The notes: generated by a model from the sequence alone, not told the origin. Shown: positions 24,727 through 33,436, numbered from the stretch's first letter. The stretch: 64,000 nucleotides of DNA from Histidinibacterium lentulum (GCF_003789055.1 NZ_ML119082.1:124001-188000); one strand, 5' to 3'. Numbers and translations: made by a program.

Positions 24727-25922
24727 GGCAGTGTCTCCGTTTTCCGGTTGAAGAGCGTGGCGAATCGTCCTTTCGGGCGCGGTGCCACGGGGCCGCGCTT
24801 CAGGGGCTCGGTCGTCCCGGCATGCTCCGGGCCTCGCGTCGGGGAGGCGGCCGAACGCTCGACGGCGACCGCGAGACCCGGGGGAATCGTCAGCCGGACG
24901 CTGTCGCCCGGCCCCAGATCGAGCGGTCTCTGGATGCGGGCGAGGAGAGTCACCGCGCCCGGCAGTTCCAGCGCGAGCTCGGTCATCATGCCGCGGAACA
25001 CCACGCTCCGGATCGTCGCCCGCGCCCTCGGCAGTGACAGGTCGGCAGGCGGCTCCCCGGGCCAGATATCGATCCACTCGGGCCTGAGCAGGACCGCGGT
25101 CTCCCGCGCAGCGCTCTCTGCCGGGCAGCGCAACGGCGGATCGAAAAGCCGGCACACCGCGTCCCCCGCCTCGATCTCCGCGGGCAGGAAATTCGCCTCC
25201 CCGACCGAAAGCGCGCCCCGATCCGTCCGCGGCCGTCCGTAGAGCCCGACCGGCGTCCCGCCGTCGGCCATCCGCCCATGGGACATCACCACGATCCGGT
25301 CCGACAGCGTCAGCGCCTCGTCCCGATCATGGGTCACGTAGACCACCGTCAGTTTCAGCCGCTGCTGCAACTCCCGCAGCTGCGCGCCGAGCTGGCGGCG
25401 CAGATGGGCATCGAGGTTCGACATGGGCTCGTCGAGGAGCAGCAGCGACGGCCGGTTCACGACCGCCCGGGCAATCGCCACGCGTTGCTGCTGTCCTCCG
25501 CTGAGGTCGGAGGACGAGCGGCGCTCGAGGCCGGACAGCCCGACCATCTCCAGCACTTCACGGACCGCGCCGAAGATGTCGGCATCGGTGTCCCCCCGCA
25601 CCTTCAGCGGATAGCCCACGTTCTGCGCCACGGTCATGTGCGGCCAGATCGCGTAGGACTGGAACACCATGCCGATCCCGCGCCTGTGGGCCGGCACGAC
25701 GATGCCCCGGTCCGCATCCACGAGCGGTCGGTCGTTCAGGGTCACCGAGCCGCCGTCCGGAGCCTCGAGCCCCGCGATGCAGCGCAGCAGGGTCGATTTC
25801 CCGCAGCCGCTCGGGCCGAGGAGCGTGGTGAAGGAGCCGTCAGCGCAGTCGACCGAAACGTCATCCAACGCCGGGATCTCCGCGCCCTCGTAGGTTTTCG
25901 TGATCCGGGAAATTCGCAGCAT
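24723..25922 (-). CDS. ABC transporter ATP-binding protein (FbpC/PotA-like)
   Basis: The 399-residue ATPase has Walker A GPSGCGKST, Q-loop VFQSYAIWPHMTV, signature LSGGQQQRVAIARA, Walker B LLLLDEPMSNLD and H-loop YVTHDRDEAL, all intact. A TOBE-like C-terminal domain follows, and the last 40 residues are an unusual Pro/Arg/Lys-rich tail (PLKRGPVAPRPKGRFATLFN). I chose ATG 25922 because AGAGGTGACC precedes it; an in-frame upstream start at 25964 would enter the AT-rich operator-like sequence. It is the first gene of its importer unit and overlaps the binding-protein gene by four bases. Confidence 0.86.
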   Translation of the reverse strand: MLRISRITKTYEGAEIPALDDVSVDCADGSFTTLLGPSGCGKSTLLRCIAGLEAPDGGSVTLNDRPLVDADRGIVVPAHRRGIGMVFQSYAIWPHMTVAQNVGYPLKVRGDTDADIFGAVREVLEMVGLSGLERRSSSDLSGGQQQRVAIARAVVNRPSLLLLDEPMSNLDAHLRRQLGAQLRELQQRLKLTVVYVTHDRDEALTLSDRIVVMSHGRMADGGTPVGLYGRPRTDRGALSVGEANFLPAEIEAGDAVCRLFDPPLRCPAESAARETAVLLRPEWIDIWPGEPPADLSLPRARATIRSVVFRGMMTELALELPGAVTLLARIQRPLDLGPGDSVRLTIPPGLAVAVERSAASPTRGPEHAGTTEPLKRGPVAPRPKGRFATLFNRKTETLP

Positions 25923-26358
25923 GGTCACCTCTCGTCCCGACGCTGAGCCCGGATCGGCCGTCAATCATATATAATATAGCTTTCCTGTCCGCCGCGCCGG
26001 CGCCATGGGCCGATTGCGCACGCCCTTCATGCAGCGATGCTCAAAAACTGGACGGCTTCGGGACGGAGACCGGGCACGACGAGCCGAATCACCTAGCGGA
26101 AGGCCGGTTTTCCGAAGTGCCGTACAAACCCGCATCCCGCTACTTAAAAGAGCAAATCGGCGAAGCTTCGGGGCCGGGTTCATGCATCGCTCAAGGCATT
26201 CTCGACGGTATCGTGCGCGGGAAGGACCGCCCCGGACCGAGGAAACACCTCCCCTGCCCGGCAGCAGGCCGCCACTGCATTCGCTTGACAGGCCCGGCGC
26301 CGCCAAAAATATATAATGCATGAAAAGGGAATGCGCCGAGCCATCGAGGAGAGACGCC
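25923..26358. promoter_or_regulatory. Divergent intergenic region between importer operon and amidase gene
   Basis: No gene is supported in these 436 bases. Two AT-rich elements containing ATATATAAT lie near its ends, at 25967-25975 (about 45 bases before the ATPase start) and 26309-26317 (about 42 bases before the amidase start). A perfect TTGACA lies at 26285-26290 with TATAAT at 26312-26317; the 21-base spacing is longer than usual. A degenerate direct repeat TTCATGCA...CTCAA occurs at 26026-26044 and 26179-26194. These suggest a shared regulator for the divergent units. Confidence 0.5.
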
Positions 26359-28761
26359 ATGGCACCAGACACCGCCCCCGCCACCACCGGCTTTCGGCTG
26401 GAAGAGGCGACCATCGCCCAGATGCACGCCGCGATCGCCGCGGGCCAGGTGACCTGCGTCCAGATCGTCGAGCACTACATCGCGCGCGCCCGCGCTATGA
26501 ACGGCGTGGCGAGCCGCCTCGTGACCGCGGATGGCGCCCCCGTCGCCCCCGTGAAAGGCACCGTCCGCGCCGGAGCGCCGCTCGACTTCCCGACCGAAAC
26601 CGTCCCCGTCTCCGACATCTATCCCGATCTCGACGCCTACGAGGGCACGCCGCTGGAACTGGGCCGGATGGAGCCGACGATGTCGGACCCCGGCGTCATG
26701 CAGCAGTACGGCATGATCGTGGGCATCCCCGAGGGCACGCAGGTCAACGCGCTCTCGACCCTGAACATCCGGGGCGAGCGGTCCGTCGTCTGCCGCGGCG
26801 ACTACGACCGCCATCCCGACGACGGGCCCCTGCCCGAGGGCGCCCCCGCGGTCTGCGAGATCTTCCGCCGTCATCCCGACGCGCTGGAGCAGGCGGCGGA
26901 ACTGGATGACAGGTACGGCAGCAATCCCGATTTCGAGGCGAAGCCGCTCTACGGCGTCGTCTTCTCCTTCAAGGATCCCTTCGACTGCAAGGACATGCGG
27001 TCCATGGGCGGCGCCGATGCCGCCTATGACATCGACTTCCCGGCGCGCGACCACATCCTCGTCGAGCAACTCCGCAAGAAGGGCGCGATCATCTACGCCA
27101 AGGCCGTGAGCACCGAATACAACGGCCGCGCCGGCGATCCGGGCGGTGATCACCGCCCGGAGAAGATCCTGCCCTCGACCCTCGGCTACCAGCGCACGAC
27201 CTGGGGCGGGAACCCGGCGAACCCCTATGACACCACCCGGTCCGCCTCGCTGGGGTCAAGCTCTGGCTCGGCCCTGTCGGTCTCCACCAATCTCGTGATG
27301 GCCAGTCTCGGCGAGGAGACGCGCGCGTCCTGCCGGGGGCCGTCGAACCACAATTCCGTGGCGCTGATCCTGCCGCACAAGGCGATGATCGGCTTCGACG
27401 GCGGCGCCATCGGCGCCGATATCTACACCGACCGCACCGGCGTGATCTGCCGCTCGGTCCTGGACTGCGCCCGCGTCATCGACGCGCTCACCGATGCCGA
27501 GAACGGCCCCTACGACCCGCGCGATCCCTTCACCACCGTGCCGCGCGCCTCGGTGCTGCCGACCCCCTATGCGAGCCATCTGGTCACCGACGCCACCGAA
27601 GGAATGCTCGAGGGCACGCGGATCGGTCTTGTCAGGGAATCCCTCATCGTCCCCGAGGGTTCGCTCGCCGAAGTGCCCATCGTCACGGCCGCCGAAAAGG
27701 AGATCAAGACGATCCTGCGCGATCACCTCGGCGCCACCATCGTGCAGTCCAGCGATCCGCTGAGCGCGCCCGACCCAGACTACGAGGACATGACCGTCGA
27801 TTTCCGCAAGGCCCTGACGCGGCTCGTCCCGGTCTTCATGCCCGACATCCTGTTCCGCCTCGGCCCCGACGGCACCCCCGTCTACAAGGAGGTGGCGGAA
27901 GCCGTGCAGCCCACGCCCTTCGTTGCCGGCGGCATGCCTAGCCTCGCCTCGCCCACCGTCGCCGCGGGGGCGGAGGCTACCTACCAGCCGCCCAAGATCT
28001 TCGGCAGCGGCACGATGAAGCCCATCGACTACTGCGTGGCGCTCGCCGAGGGCCGCATCGCGCCGCCGAAGAACCTCGACATCCACACGGTGCAGGAACA
28101 GGAGCTGGCCACCACGTTCCGCTTCCACATCCAGCAGTATCTCATGCGCCGCGCCGCGGACTGGGCCGAGCTCGGCTTCGAGGAGACGCTGACCGATTTC
28201 GCCGCCCTCAACGCGCGCTCGAAATTCTGGGGCGACGATCAGCGGTCCGCCTTCCTCAACTGGGATGCGCTCTCCGACATGCGCAACAGGCTCGACGGGC
28301 GGCAGGGCGTGAACGAGCGGATCATGCTGCGCGAGCTTCTGCGCCGGGTGGACATGATGGTGCTCTACGAGAACCGGCTCGACGCCTTCGTGCGGCTGCA
28401 TTCTCCCTGGGTGCCGGGCAAGATCGGCCACGCGAACCAGCCGCGGGGGGGGATGCACAACATCACGCTCGAATCCTTCTACGGGCCGAACGCGGGGCTG
28501 ACGGAAATCCTGATTCCGGCCGGCTATGTGGACACCGCCTACGATCCCGTCTTCAAGCTGTCGGAGGACCGCAAGCGCTACGTCCCCGCGCCCGCCACCG
28601 ATCCGGTCAAGCTGGCCGCCCCCGGCCTGCCCTTCTCTCTCGTCTTCCGCAGCGAGCCCGGCAACGAGGACGCCATCGTCCGGATCGCCTCGGCCTACGA
28701 GTCGGCCTCCCGCCGCCGGGTCGAACCCCCGCGCTTCGGACCCATCCCGGCGGCCTTCTGA
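26359..28761 (+). CDS. Large amidase-signature family protein
   Basis: At 800 residues this is far longer than the usual 450-500 for amidase-signature hydrolases. The Lys/cis-Ser/Ser elements can be placed as K205 (GVVFSFKDPFDCKD), the GSSSGS loop at 299-304 and the candidate nucleophile S324 in GEETRASCRGPSNHN, where family members read [12 protein letters not shown]. About 120 extra residues precede the lysine block and over 250 follow the core. ATG 26359 has GAGGAGAGACGCC upstream. No signal peptide is seen. Divergent pairing with an importer suggests hydrolysis of an imported amide, which is inference only. Confidence 0.75.
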   Translation: MAPDTAPATTGFRLEEATIAQMHAAIAAGQVTCVQIVEHYIARARAMNGVASRLVTADGAPVAPVKGTVRAGAPLDFPTETVPVSDIYPDLDAYEGTPLELGRMEPTMSDPGVMQQYGMIVGIPEGTQVNALSTLNIRGERSVVCRGDYDRHPDDGPLPEGAPAVCEIFRRHPDALEQAAELDDRYGSNPDFEAKPLYGVVFSFKDPFDCKDMRSMGGADAAYDIDFPARDHILVEQLRKKGAIIYAKAVSTEYNGRAGDPGGDHRPEKILPSTLGYQRTTWGGNPANPYDTTRSASLGSSSGSALSVSTNLVMASLGEETRASCRGPSNHNSVALILPHKAMIGFDGGAIGADIYTDRTGVICRSVLDCARVIDALTDAENGPYDPRDPFTTVPRASVLPTPYASHLVTDATEGMLEGTRIGLVRESLIVPEGSLAEVPIVTAAEKEIKTILRDHLGATIVQSSDPLSAPDPDYEDMTVDFRKALTRLVPVFMPDILFRLGPDGTPVYKEVAEAVQPTPFVAGGMPSLASPTVAAGAEATYQPPKIFGSGTMKPIDYCVALAEGRIAPPKNLDIHTVQEQELATTFRFHIQQYLMRRAADWAELGFEETLTDFAALNARSKFWGDDQRSAFLNWDALSDMRNRLDGRQGVNERIMLRELLRRVDMMVLYENRLDAFVRLHSPWVPGKIGHANQPRGGMHNITLESFYGPNAGLTEILIPAGYVDTAYDPVFKLSEDRKRYVPAPATDPVKLAAPGLPFSLVFRSEPGNEDAIVRIASAYESASRRRVEPPRFGPIPAAF

Positions 28762-28793
28762 AGGATCTCTCTCCCGTCCGGACTGCCGCAGGT

Positions 28794-28831
28794 GCCGGCG
28801 GGACTGCGCTTCGGTCCCGCCGGCTTCGTCT
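28794..28831 (+). terminator. Intrinsic terminator after the amidase gene
   Basis: A perfect 11-bp stem (28794-28804 with 28814-28824) closes a nine-base loop and is followed by TTCGTCT. It lies 33 bases after the amidase stop and before the tRNA gene on the opposite strand. The T tract is weak, as is common in GC-rich genomes. Confidence 0.6.
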
Positions 28832-28880
28832 CGGCCTCCCGAGCCGAGCGTGCCCGAACCGGGATCGCGTCACATGCAGG

Positions 28881-28957
28881 TGGCGGTCCCTGAAGGACTC
28901 GAACCCTCAACCTGCCGATTAGAAGTCGGCTGCTCTATCCAGTTGAGCTAAGGGACC
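28881..28957 (-). tRNA. tRNA-Arg (anticodon UCU)
   Basis: On the minus strand the sequence folds as a complete tRNA: acceptor GGTCCCT with AGGGACC, D-arm TTAGCTCAACTGGATAGAGCA, anticodon stem CCGA/TCGG with loop CTTCTAA giving anticodon TCT, and T-arm GAGGGTTCGAGTCCTTC. CCA is encoded at the 3' end (28881-28883). It reads AGA and AGG codons, which are rare in this GC-rich genome. Confidence 0.96.
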
Positions 28958-29008
28958 GCAGCCCGTTCGGGCTACCCCAGCGCGCCCTCTCCCGCAAGCC
29001 GGAGAGCG

Positions 29009-29566
29009 TCAGCCTCGGCCCCGGATGTCGCCGATGTCGAGCACCGGCGAGGCGTCCATGTCGTCGGCGTCGAGCATCGCCGCCACCCGTTCGAGCGAGG
29101 CCACGATCTGGGCCTGCTCCCAATCCTTCATCGCCTCGAACCGCCGCACGTAGCGCTGCTGGAGCGCGTCGGGCGCGCGCTCGAGCACGTCGCGCCCGGC
29201 CTCGGTGATGCGGATGTCGATCATCCGCCGGTCATGGGCCGATTTCTCCCGGGTCACGAGATCATGGCTCACCAGCTTGTCCACCAGCGAGGTGACCGTG
29301 GCCTGGGTGATCCCCATGCGGACGGCGATCTGCTTTGCGGTCGTCTCGCCGGTCTCCGCGACCAGCTGCAGCACACGGAACTGTGCAGCCGTGAGCCCCG
29401 AGGCCTGGGCCAGCGCGCGGCCGAACTGCTCGGTCTTCCGCAGGATGCGCCGGAGCGCGATGAGGCTTTCGTCGGTGCGGTCCATCGGCTCGTCAGGAAA
29501 GAGGCCCGGTTTCCGTAGGACAGTGGCAGAGCTTGACCCGCCATTCAATTGCACACGCATCGTCAT
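29009..29566 (-). CDS. ectR: MarR-family regulator of ectoine genes
   Basis: This 185-residue winged-helix regulator has a MarR core: LTAAQFRVLQLVAE, TTAKQIAVRMGITQATVTSL as the recognition helix, and LVTREKSAHDRRMIDIRIT as the wing. It is divergent from ectA, the arrangement of EctR1 proteins that repress ectABC(-ask). ATG 29566 gives a length close to known EctR proteins; a later ATG at 29485 (MDRTDES) is possible. A perfect inverted repeat abuts the start codon, fitting autorepression. Confidence 0.9.
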   Translation of the reverse strand: MTMRVQLNGGSSSATVLRKPGLFPDEPMDRTDESLIALRRILRKTEQFGRALAQASGLTAAQFRVLQLVAETGETTAKQIAVRMGITQATVTSLVDKLVSHDLVTREKSAHDRRMIDIRITEAGRDVLERAPDALQQRYVRRFEAMKDWEQAQIVASLERVAAMLDADDMDASPVLDIGDIRGRG

Positions 29567-29579
29567 AGTTTTACAAACT
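29567..29579. promoter_or_regulatory. Candidate EctR operator at the ectR start
   Basis: AGTTT-TAC-AAACT is a perfect 13-bp inverted repeat directly touching the ectR ATG on the minus strand. Short A/T palindromes of this size are typical MarR operators. Its position would block ectR transcription or, if the transcript starts here, make it nearly leaderless. Confidence 0.5.
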
Positions 29580-29625
29580 AAGCACTTATGACCCGCGATC
29601 AAGGCAAAACGACGCTCATAGCGCC

Positions 29626-29693
29626 TTGACTTGAACTTTTCCTTGTATATTTAGTTAGCCAACCGAAGCAGTCTGGATGAAGTTAGTTAGCCA
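29626..29693 (+). promoter_or_regulatory. ectA promoter region with 11-bp direct repeat
   Basis: TTGACT at 29626-29631 is a plausible -35 and TATATT at 29646-29651 a -10, but their 14-base spacing is short, so the real -10 may lie slightly downstream. The exact direct repeat TTAGTTAGCCA occurs at 29651-29661 and 29683-29693, 32 bases apart (about three helical turns). The first copy overlaps the -10 and the second overlaps the ectA ATG. Binding by EctR at these copies is a reasonable hypothesis. Confidence 0.5.
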
Positions 29694-30247
29694 TGCCTAA
29701 GGATGTCTCCGACGAACCCGCAAGTACCAGCCTGACGCGGCTGCAGGGGCGCCCGCGCCTGCGCAAGCCCGGGCGCGACGATGGCTCCGACATCTGGGAG
29801 CTCGTGCGCGCCTGCGCGCCGCTCGACGAGAACTCGATGTACTGCAATCTGCTGCAGTGCGATCATTTCCGGGATACCTGCGTTCTGGCGGAGATCGACG
29901 GCCGCACCCTGGGCTGGATCTCGGGCTACATCCCGCCGGCGGAGCCGGACACGATCTTCGTCTGGCAGGTCGCCGTCCATGCGGACGCGCGCGGCCACGG
30001 CCTCGGCAAGCGGATGCTGGCCGCCCTTCTCGACCGCCCGGAATGCCGGAGTGTCACGCGGATGCGCACCACGATCACCCGTGACAACGCCGCCTCCTGG
30101 GCGCTCTTCCGCAGCTTCGCGCAATCCCGCGGCGCACGTCTCAGCGACGCGCCCCATTTCGAACGCGACGACCATTTCGGCGGCAGGCACGCCACCGAGC
30201 ACATGGTCACCATCGACCTCGAGGAGGCCGCGCGCCGGGCCGCCTGA
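29693..30247 (+). CDS. ectA: L-2,4-diaminobutyrate acetyltransferase
   Basis: This 184-residue GNAT enzyme makes N-gamma-acetyl-L-2,4-diaminobutyrate, the second dedicated step of ectoine synthesis. Visible are the family motif DGSDIWELVRACAPLDENS-like start (about 28-46), YCNLLQCDHFRDTC, and the acetyl-CoA loop VAVHADARGHGLGKRML. The ATG at 29693 overlaps the second TTAGTTAGCCA repeat and has no strong SD. ectB follows 43 bases later. Osmotic induction through EctR release is expected by analogy. Confidence 0.95.
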   Translation: MPKDVSDEPASTSLTRLQGRPRLRKPGRDDGSDIWELVRACAPLDENSMYCNLLQCDHFRDTCVLAEIDGRTLGWISGYIPPAEPDTIFVWQVAVHADARGHGLGKRMLAALLDRPECRSVTRMRTTITRDNAASWALFRSFAQSRGARLSDAPHFERDDHFGGRHATEHMVTIDLEEAARRAA

Positions 30248-30290
30248 GCTCCGCCGCAGCCCCTCTCACATTCCTCCGAAAGGACATCCC

Positions 30291-31583
30291 ATGCCCAAGG
30301 ACGCCACCGTCCCGCACTCGATCTTTGACCGTCGCGAATCCGAGGTGCGCAGCTATTGCCGCAGCTTCGACACCACCTTCACGACGGCCAGGGGTTCCAT
30401 CCTCACCGACGAGACCGGTCGCGAGTACATCGACTTTCTCGCCGGCTGCTCCTCGCTCAACTACGGCCACAACGACCCCGACATGAAGGCCGCGCTGGTG
30501 GATCACATCACCTCGGACGGCATCGCCCACGCGCTCGACATGTATACGGTCGAGAAGCGCCGCTTTCTCGAGACGTTCGAAGAGACGATCCTGAAGCCGC
30601 GCGGCATGGACCACAAGGTGATGATGACCGGTCCCACCGGCACCAACGCCGTCGAGGCCGCGCTGAAGCTCGCGCGGAAGGTCACGGGCCGTGCCAACGT
30701 CATCGCTTTCACCAACGGCTTTCATGGCATGACCTACGGCGCCCTCGCTGCCACCGGCAACGCAGGCAAGCGCGCGGGCGGCGCCACGCCGCTGTCGAAC
30801 GTCAGCCGGATGCCCTTCGAGGGCTCCCTCGGCGACGTCGACACGCTCGCCGTGATCGAGCAGATGCTCGACAACCCCTCCTCGGGCATCGACGCCCCCG
30901 CCGCCTTCCTGATCGAGCCGGTGCAGGGCGAGGGCGGTCTCAACGCCGCCTCCGCCGAATGGCTGCGCGGGATCGAGAAGATCGCCCGCAAGCACGGCGC
31001 GCTCCTGATCCTCGATGACATCCAGGCGGGCATCGGCCGCACCGGCACCTTCTTCTCCTTCGAGGAGATGGGGGTGACCCCCGACCTCGTGCCGCTGGCG
31101 AAATCGCTCTCTGGCTTCGGCCTGCCCTTCGCGGCGCTCCTCGTGCGCCCCGAGCTCGACATCTGGAAGCCGGCCGAGCACAACGGCACCTTCCGCGGCA
31201 ACACCCACGCCTTCGTGACAGCCCGCCTGGCGTTGGAGAAGTTCTGGGCCGACGACCGCTTCCAGCAGGAGATCGCGGCGAAATCCACGATCCTGACCAC
31301 CGCCCTGTCCGACATCGCGGACATGATCCCGGGCGCGACCCTCAAGGGCCGCGGCATGATGCAGGGCGTCGACGTGGGCTCGGGCGAGCTTGCCGGCGAC
31401 ATCTGCGCCCGCGCCTTCGAGAAAGGGCTCGTGATCGAGACCTCGGGTGCCCATGACGAGGTGGTCAAGGTGCTCGCGCCGCTGACCACGCCGGACGAGA
31501 CCTTCCGCAAGGGTCTTGGTATCCTCGCAGAGGCCGCGCGCGAGGCGATCGCAGCGCAGCCGCAGCCCATCGCAGCGGAGTGA
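30291..31583 (+). CDS. ectB: Diaminobutyrate-2-oxoglutarate transaminase
   Basis: This 430-residue class III PLP aminotransferase converts L-aspartate 4-semialdehyde and glutamate to L-2,4-diaminobutyrate, the first dedicated ectoine step. It starts MPKDATVPHSIFDRRESEVR, as EctB proteins do. It has FTNGFHGMTYGALAATGN and LILDDIQAGIGRTG, with the PLP lysine at K271 (LVPLAKSLSGFG). It is the second gene of ectABC-ask_ect. A strong internal reading frame extends upstream into ectA but is a shadow. Confidence 0.97.
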   Translation: MPKDATVPHSIFDRRESEVRSYCRSFDTTFTTARGSILTDETGREYIDFLAGCSSLNYGHNDPDMKAALVDHITSDGIAHALDMYTVEKRRFLETFEETILKPRGMDHKVMMTGPTGTNAVEAALKLARKVTGRANVIAFTNGFHGMTYGALAATGNAGKRAGGATPLSNVSRMPFEGSLGDVDTLAVIEQMLDNPSSGIDAPAAFLIEPVQGEGGLNAASAEWLRGIEKIARKHGALLILDDIQAGIGRTGTFFSFEEMGVTPDLVPLAKSLSGFGLPFAALLVRPELDIWKPAEHNGTFRGNTHAFVTARLALEKFWADDRFQQEIAAKSTILTTALSDIADMIPGATLKGRGMMQGVDVGSGELAGDICARAFEKGLVIETSGAHDEVVKVLAPLTTPDETFRKGLGILAEAAREAIAAQPQPIAAE

Positions 31584-31587
31584 CGCC

Positions 31588-31980
31588 ATGATCGTACGCG
31601 ACTACAACAGGATCATCGAGGACGAGCGGGACCGCGTGGTCTCGGATGCCAACTGGACCAGCGTGCGAATGTTGCTGGCGGGCGACGGGATGGGGTTCTC
31701 CTTTCACATCACCTTCCTCGAGGCGGGCTCGGAGCACACGTTCCACTACAAGAACCACTTCGAGAGCGTCTACTGCATGGAAGGCAAGGGCCGGATCACC
31801 GACCTCGCCACGGGCGAGACCCACGAGATCAGGCCCGGCGTGATGTACGCCCTCGACCAGCATGACAAGCACACCGTTGTGGCGGATGAGCAGCTGGTGC
31901 TGGCCTGCGTGTTCAACCCGCCCGTCACCGGAAACGAAGTTCACCAGGCGGATGGAAGTTATGCTCTTGAAGACAGTTAA
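31588..31980 (+). CDS. ectC: L-ectoine synthase
   Basis: This 130-residue cupin protein cyclises N-gamma-acetyl-diaminobutyrate to ectoine with loss of water. The start MIVRDYNRIIEDERDRVVSD is diagnostic. The metal/active-site region includes HTFHYKNHFESVYCMEGKG and PGVMYALDQHDKHTVVA. It begins four bases after the ectB stop and its last 20 bases overlap ask_ect. No ectD hydroxylase follows, so the operon as seen makes ectoine rather than hydroxyectoine. Confidence 0.97.
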   Translation: MIVRDYNRIIEDERDRVVSDANWTSVRMLLAGDGMGFSFHITFLEAGSEHTFHYKNHFESVYCMEGKGRITDLATGETHEIRPGVMYALDQHDKHTVVADEQLVLACVFNPPVTGNEVHQADGSYALEDS

Positions 31981-33436
31981 CGACGCCGAACGAACCGACC
32001 TCCGGTTTTCCGGCCATACGGTCGAGAAGATCGGCGGCACCTCCATGAGCCGGATCGCGGACCTCGTGCCGACGCTCTTCGCGCGCGAGGGCACCGATCC
32101 CTACAACCGCATCTTCGTGGTCTCGGCCTTCGGCGGCATCACCGACCGACTGCTCGAGCACAAGAAGTCGGGTCAGCCGGGGGTCTACGCCGCCTTCGCC
32201 TCCGACCAGGACGACGCGGGCTGGCTGACCGCGCTGAAGACCGTGGCCGAGGCCATGGGCGAGGCGCACCGCGCCGTGCTCGACCACCCGGCCGACATCG
32301 CCCAGGCGGACGAGTTCGTGCGCGAGCGGGTCGAGGGCGCGCGGTCCTGCCTCTTCGACCTGCAGCGCCTCTGCTCCTACGGCCATTTCCGCCTGTCGGA
32401 GCACATGCTGAACGTGCGCGAGCTGCTCTCGGGCATCGGCGAATCGCATTCGGCCTTCGTCACCGTGCTGCTGCTCCAGCGTCGCGGGCTCAACGCGCGG
32501 CTGGTGGATCTCTCGGGCTGGCGCGACGAGGGCGGCGCCACCCTCGACGAACGTCTCCGCGCCGGCCTGTCCTCGGTCGATCTGGCCGAGGAGCTGCCCA
32601 TCGTCACCGGCTATGCCCAGTGCAGGGGCGGGCTCATGCGCGAATACGATCGCGGCTATTCCGAGGTGACCTTCGCCACGATCGCTGCCCTGACGGGCGC
32701 GCGCGAGGCGATCATCCACAAGGAATTCCACCTCTCCTCCGCCGATCCGAAGCTCGTCGGCGAGGACAAGGTGAAGAAGCTCGGCCACACCAACTACGAC
32801 GTGGCCGACCAGCTCTCGAACATGGGCATGGAGGCGATCCATCCCAAGGCCGCCAAGACCCTGCGCCAGGCCGACGTGCCGCTGCGGGTGACCAACGCCT
32901 TCGAGCCCGACGACCCGGGCACGCTGATCGACGACAAGCCCGCCGAAACGCCGGGCGTCGAGATCGTCTGCGGCCTGAACGTCGTGGCGCTCGAGCTCTT
33001 CGAGCAGGACATGGTGGGGGTGAAGGGCTATGACGCCGCCATCCTCGAGGCGCTCAAGCGCCACAAGGTCTGGATCGTGTCGAAGACCTCGAACGCCAAC
33101 ACCATCACCCACTATGTGCAGGCCTCGCTCAAGACCGCCCGCCGCGTGATCGCGGACCTGTCCGAGCAGTTCCCCTCGGCCGAGGTCGGCGCGCGCTCGG
33201 TCGCCATCGTCTCCGCCATCGGCCGCGACCTGAGAAGCCTGCGCGGCGTCCGCCGCTCGCTCGCGGCGCTCGAGGACGCGGGCATCGAGGTGATCGCCCA
33301 GCATCAGACGCCGCGGCATGTGAACCTCGATTTCGTCGTGCCCGCGGAGGAGCGCGACGCCGCCGTCGCCACGCTGCACAAGGCGCTGATCGAGGAGGCG
33401 GCGGCCCCCGCCGGAACCAAGGCCGAGGCCGCTTGA
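31961..33436 (+). CDS. ask_ect: Ectoine-type aspartate kinase
   Basis: This 491-residue specialised aspartate kinase phosphorylates L-aspartate to supply aspartate semialdehyde for EctB. It has the kinase motif HTVEKIGGTSMSRIADLV, FVVSAFGGITDRLL and TGYAQCRGG, and C-terminal ACT-like segments (KVWIVSKTSNANTITHYVQ, GARSVAIVSAIGRDL). Starts at 31961 (MLLKTV) and 31952 (MEVMLLKTV) are both possible; both overlap the end of ectC. As the last gene of the operon it gives ectoine synthesis its own aspartate kinase, presumably free of lysine/threonine control. Confidence 0.94.
   Translation: MLLKTVNDAERTDLRFSGHTVEKIGGTSMSRIADLVPTLFAREGTDPYNRIFVVSAFGGITDRLLEHKKSGQPGVYAAFASDQDDAGWLTALKTVAEAMGEAHRAVLDHPADIAQADEFVRERVEGARSCLFDLQRLCSYGHFRLSEHMLNVRELLSGIGESHSAFVTVLLLQRRGLNARLVDLSGWRDEGGATLDERLRAGLSSVDLAEELPIVTGYAQCRGGLMREYDRGYSEVTFATIAALTGAREAIIHKEFHLSSADPKLVGEDKVKKLGHTNYDVADQLSNMGMEAIHPKAAKTLRQADVPLRVTNAFEPDDPGTLIDDKPAETPGVEIVCGLNVVALELFEQDMVGVKGYDAAILEALKRHKVWIVSKTSNANTITHYVQASLKTARRVIADLSEQFPSAEVGARSVAIVSAIGRDLRSLRGVRRSLAALEDAGIEVIAQHQTPRHVNLDFVVPAEERDAAVATLHKALIEEAAAPAGTKAEAA

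Noticed and set aside
23704-25922. Firm assignment of the importer as an iron(III) transporter
   Set aside because: The architecture is FbpABC-like, but no paired tyrosine iron site was evident in the binding protein, and the amidase context points to another ligand.
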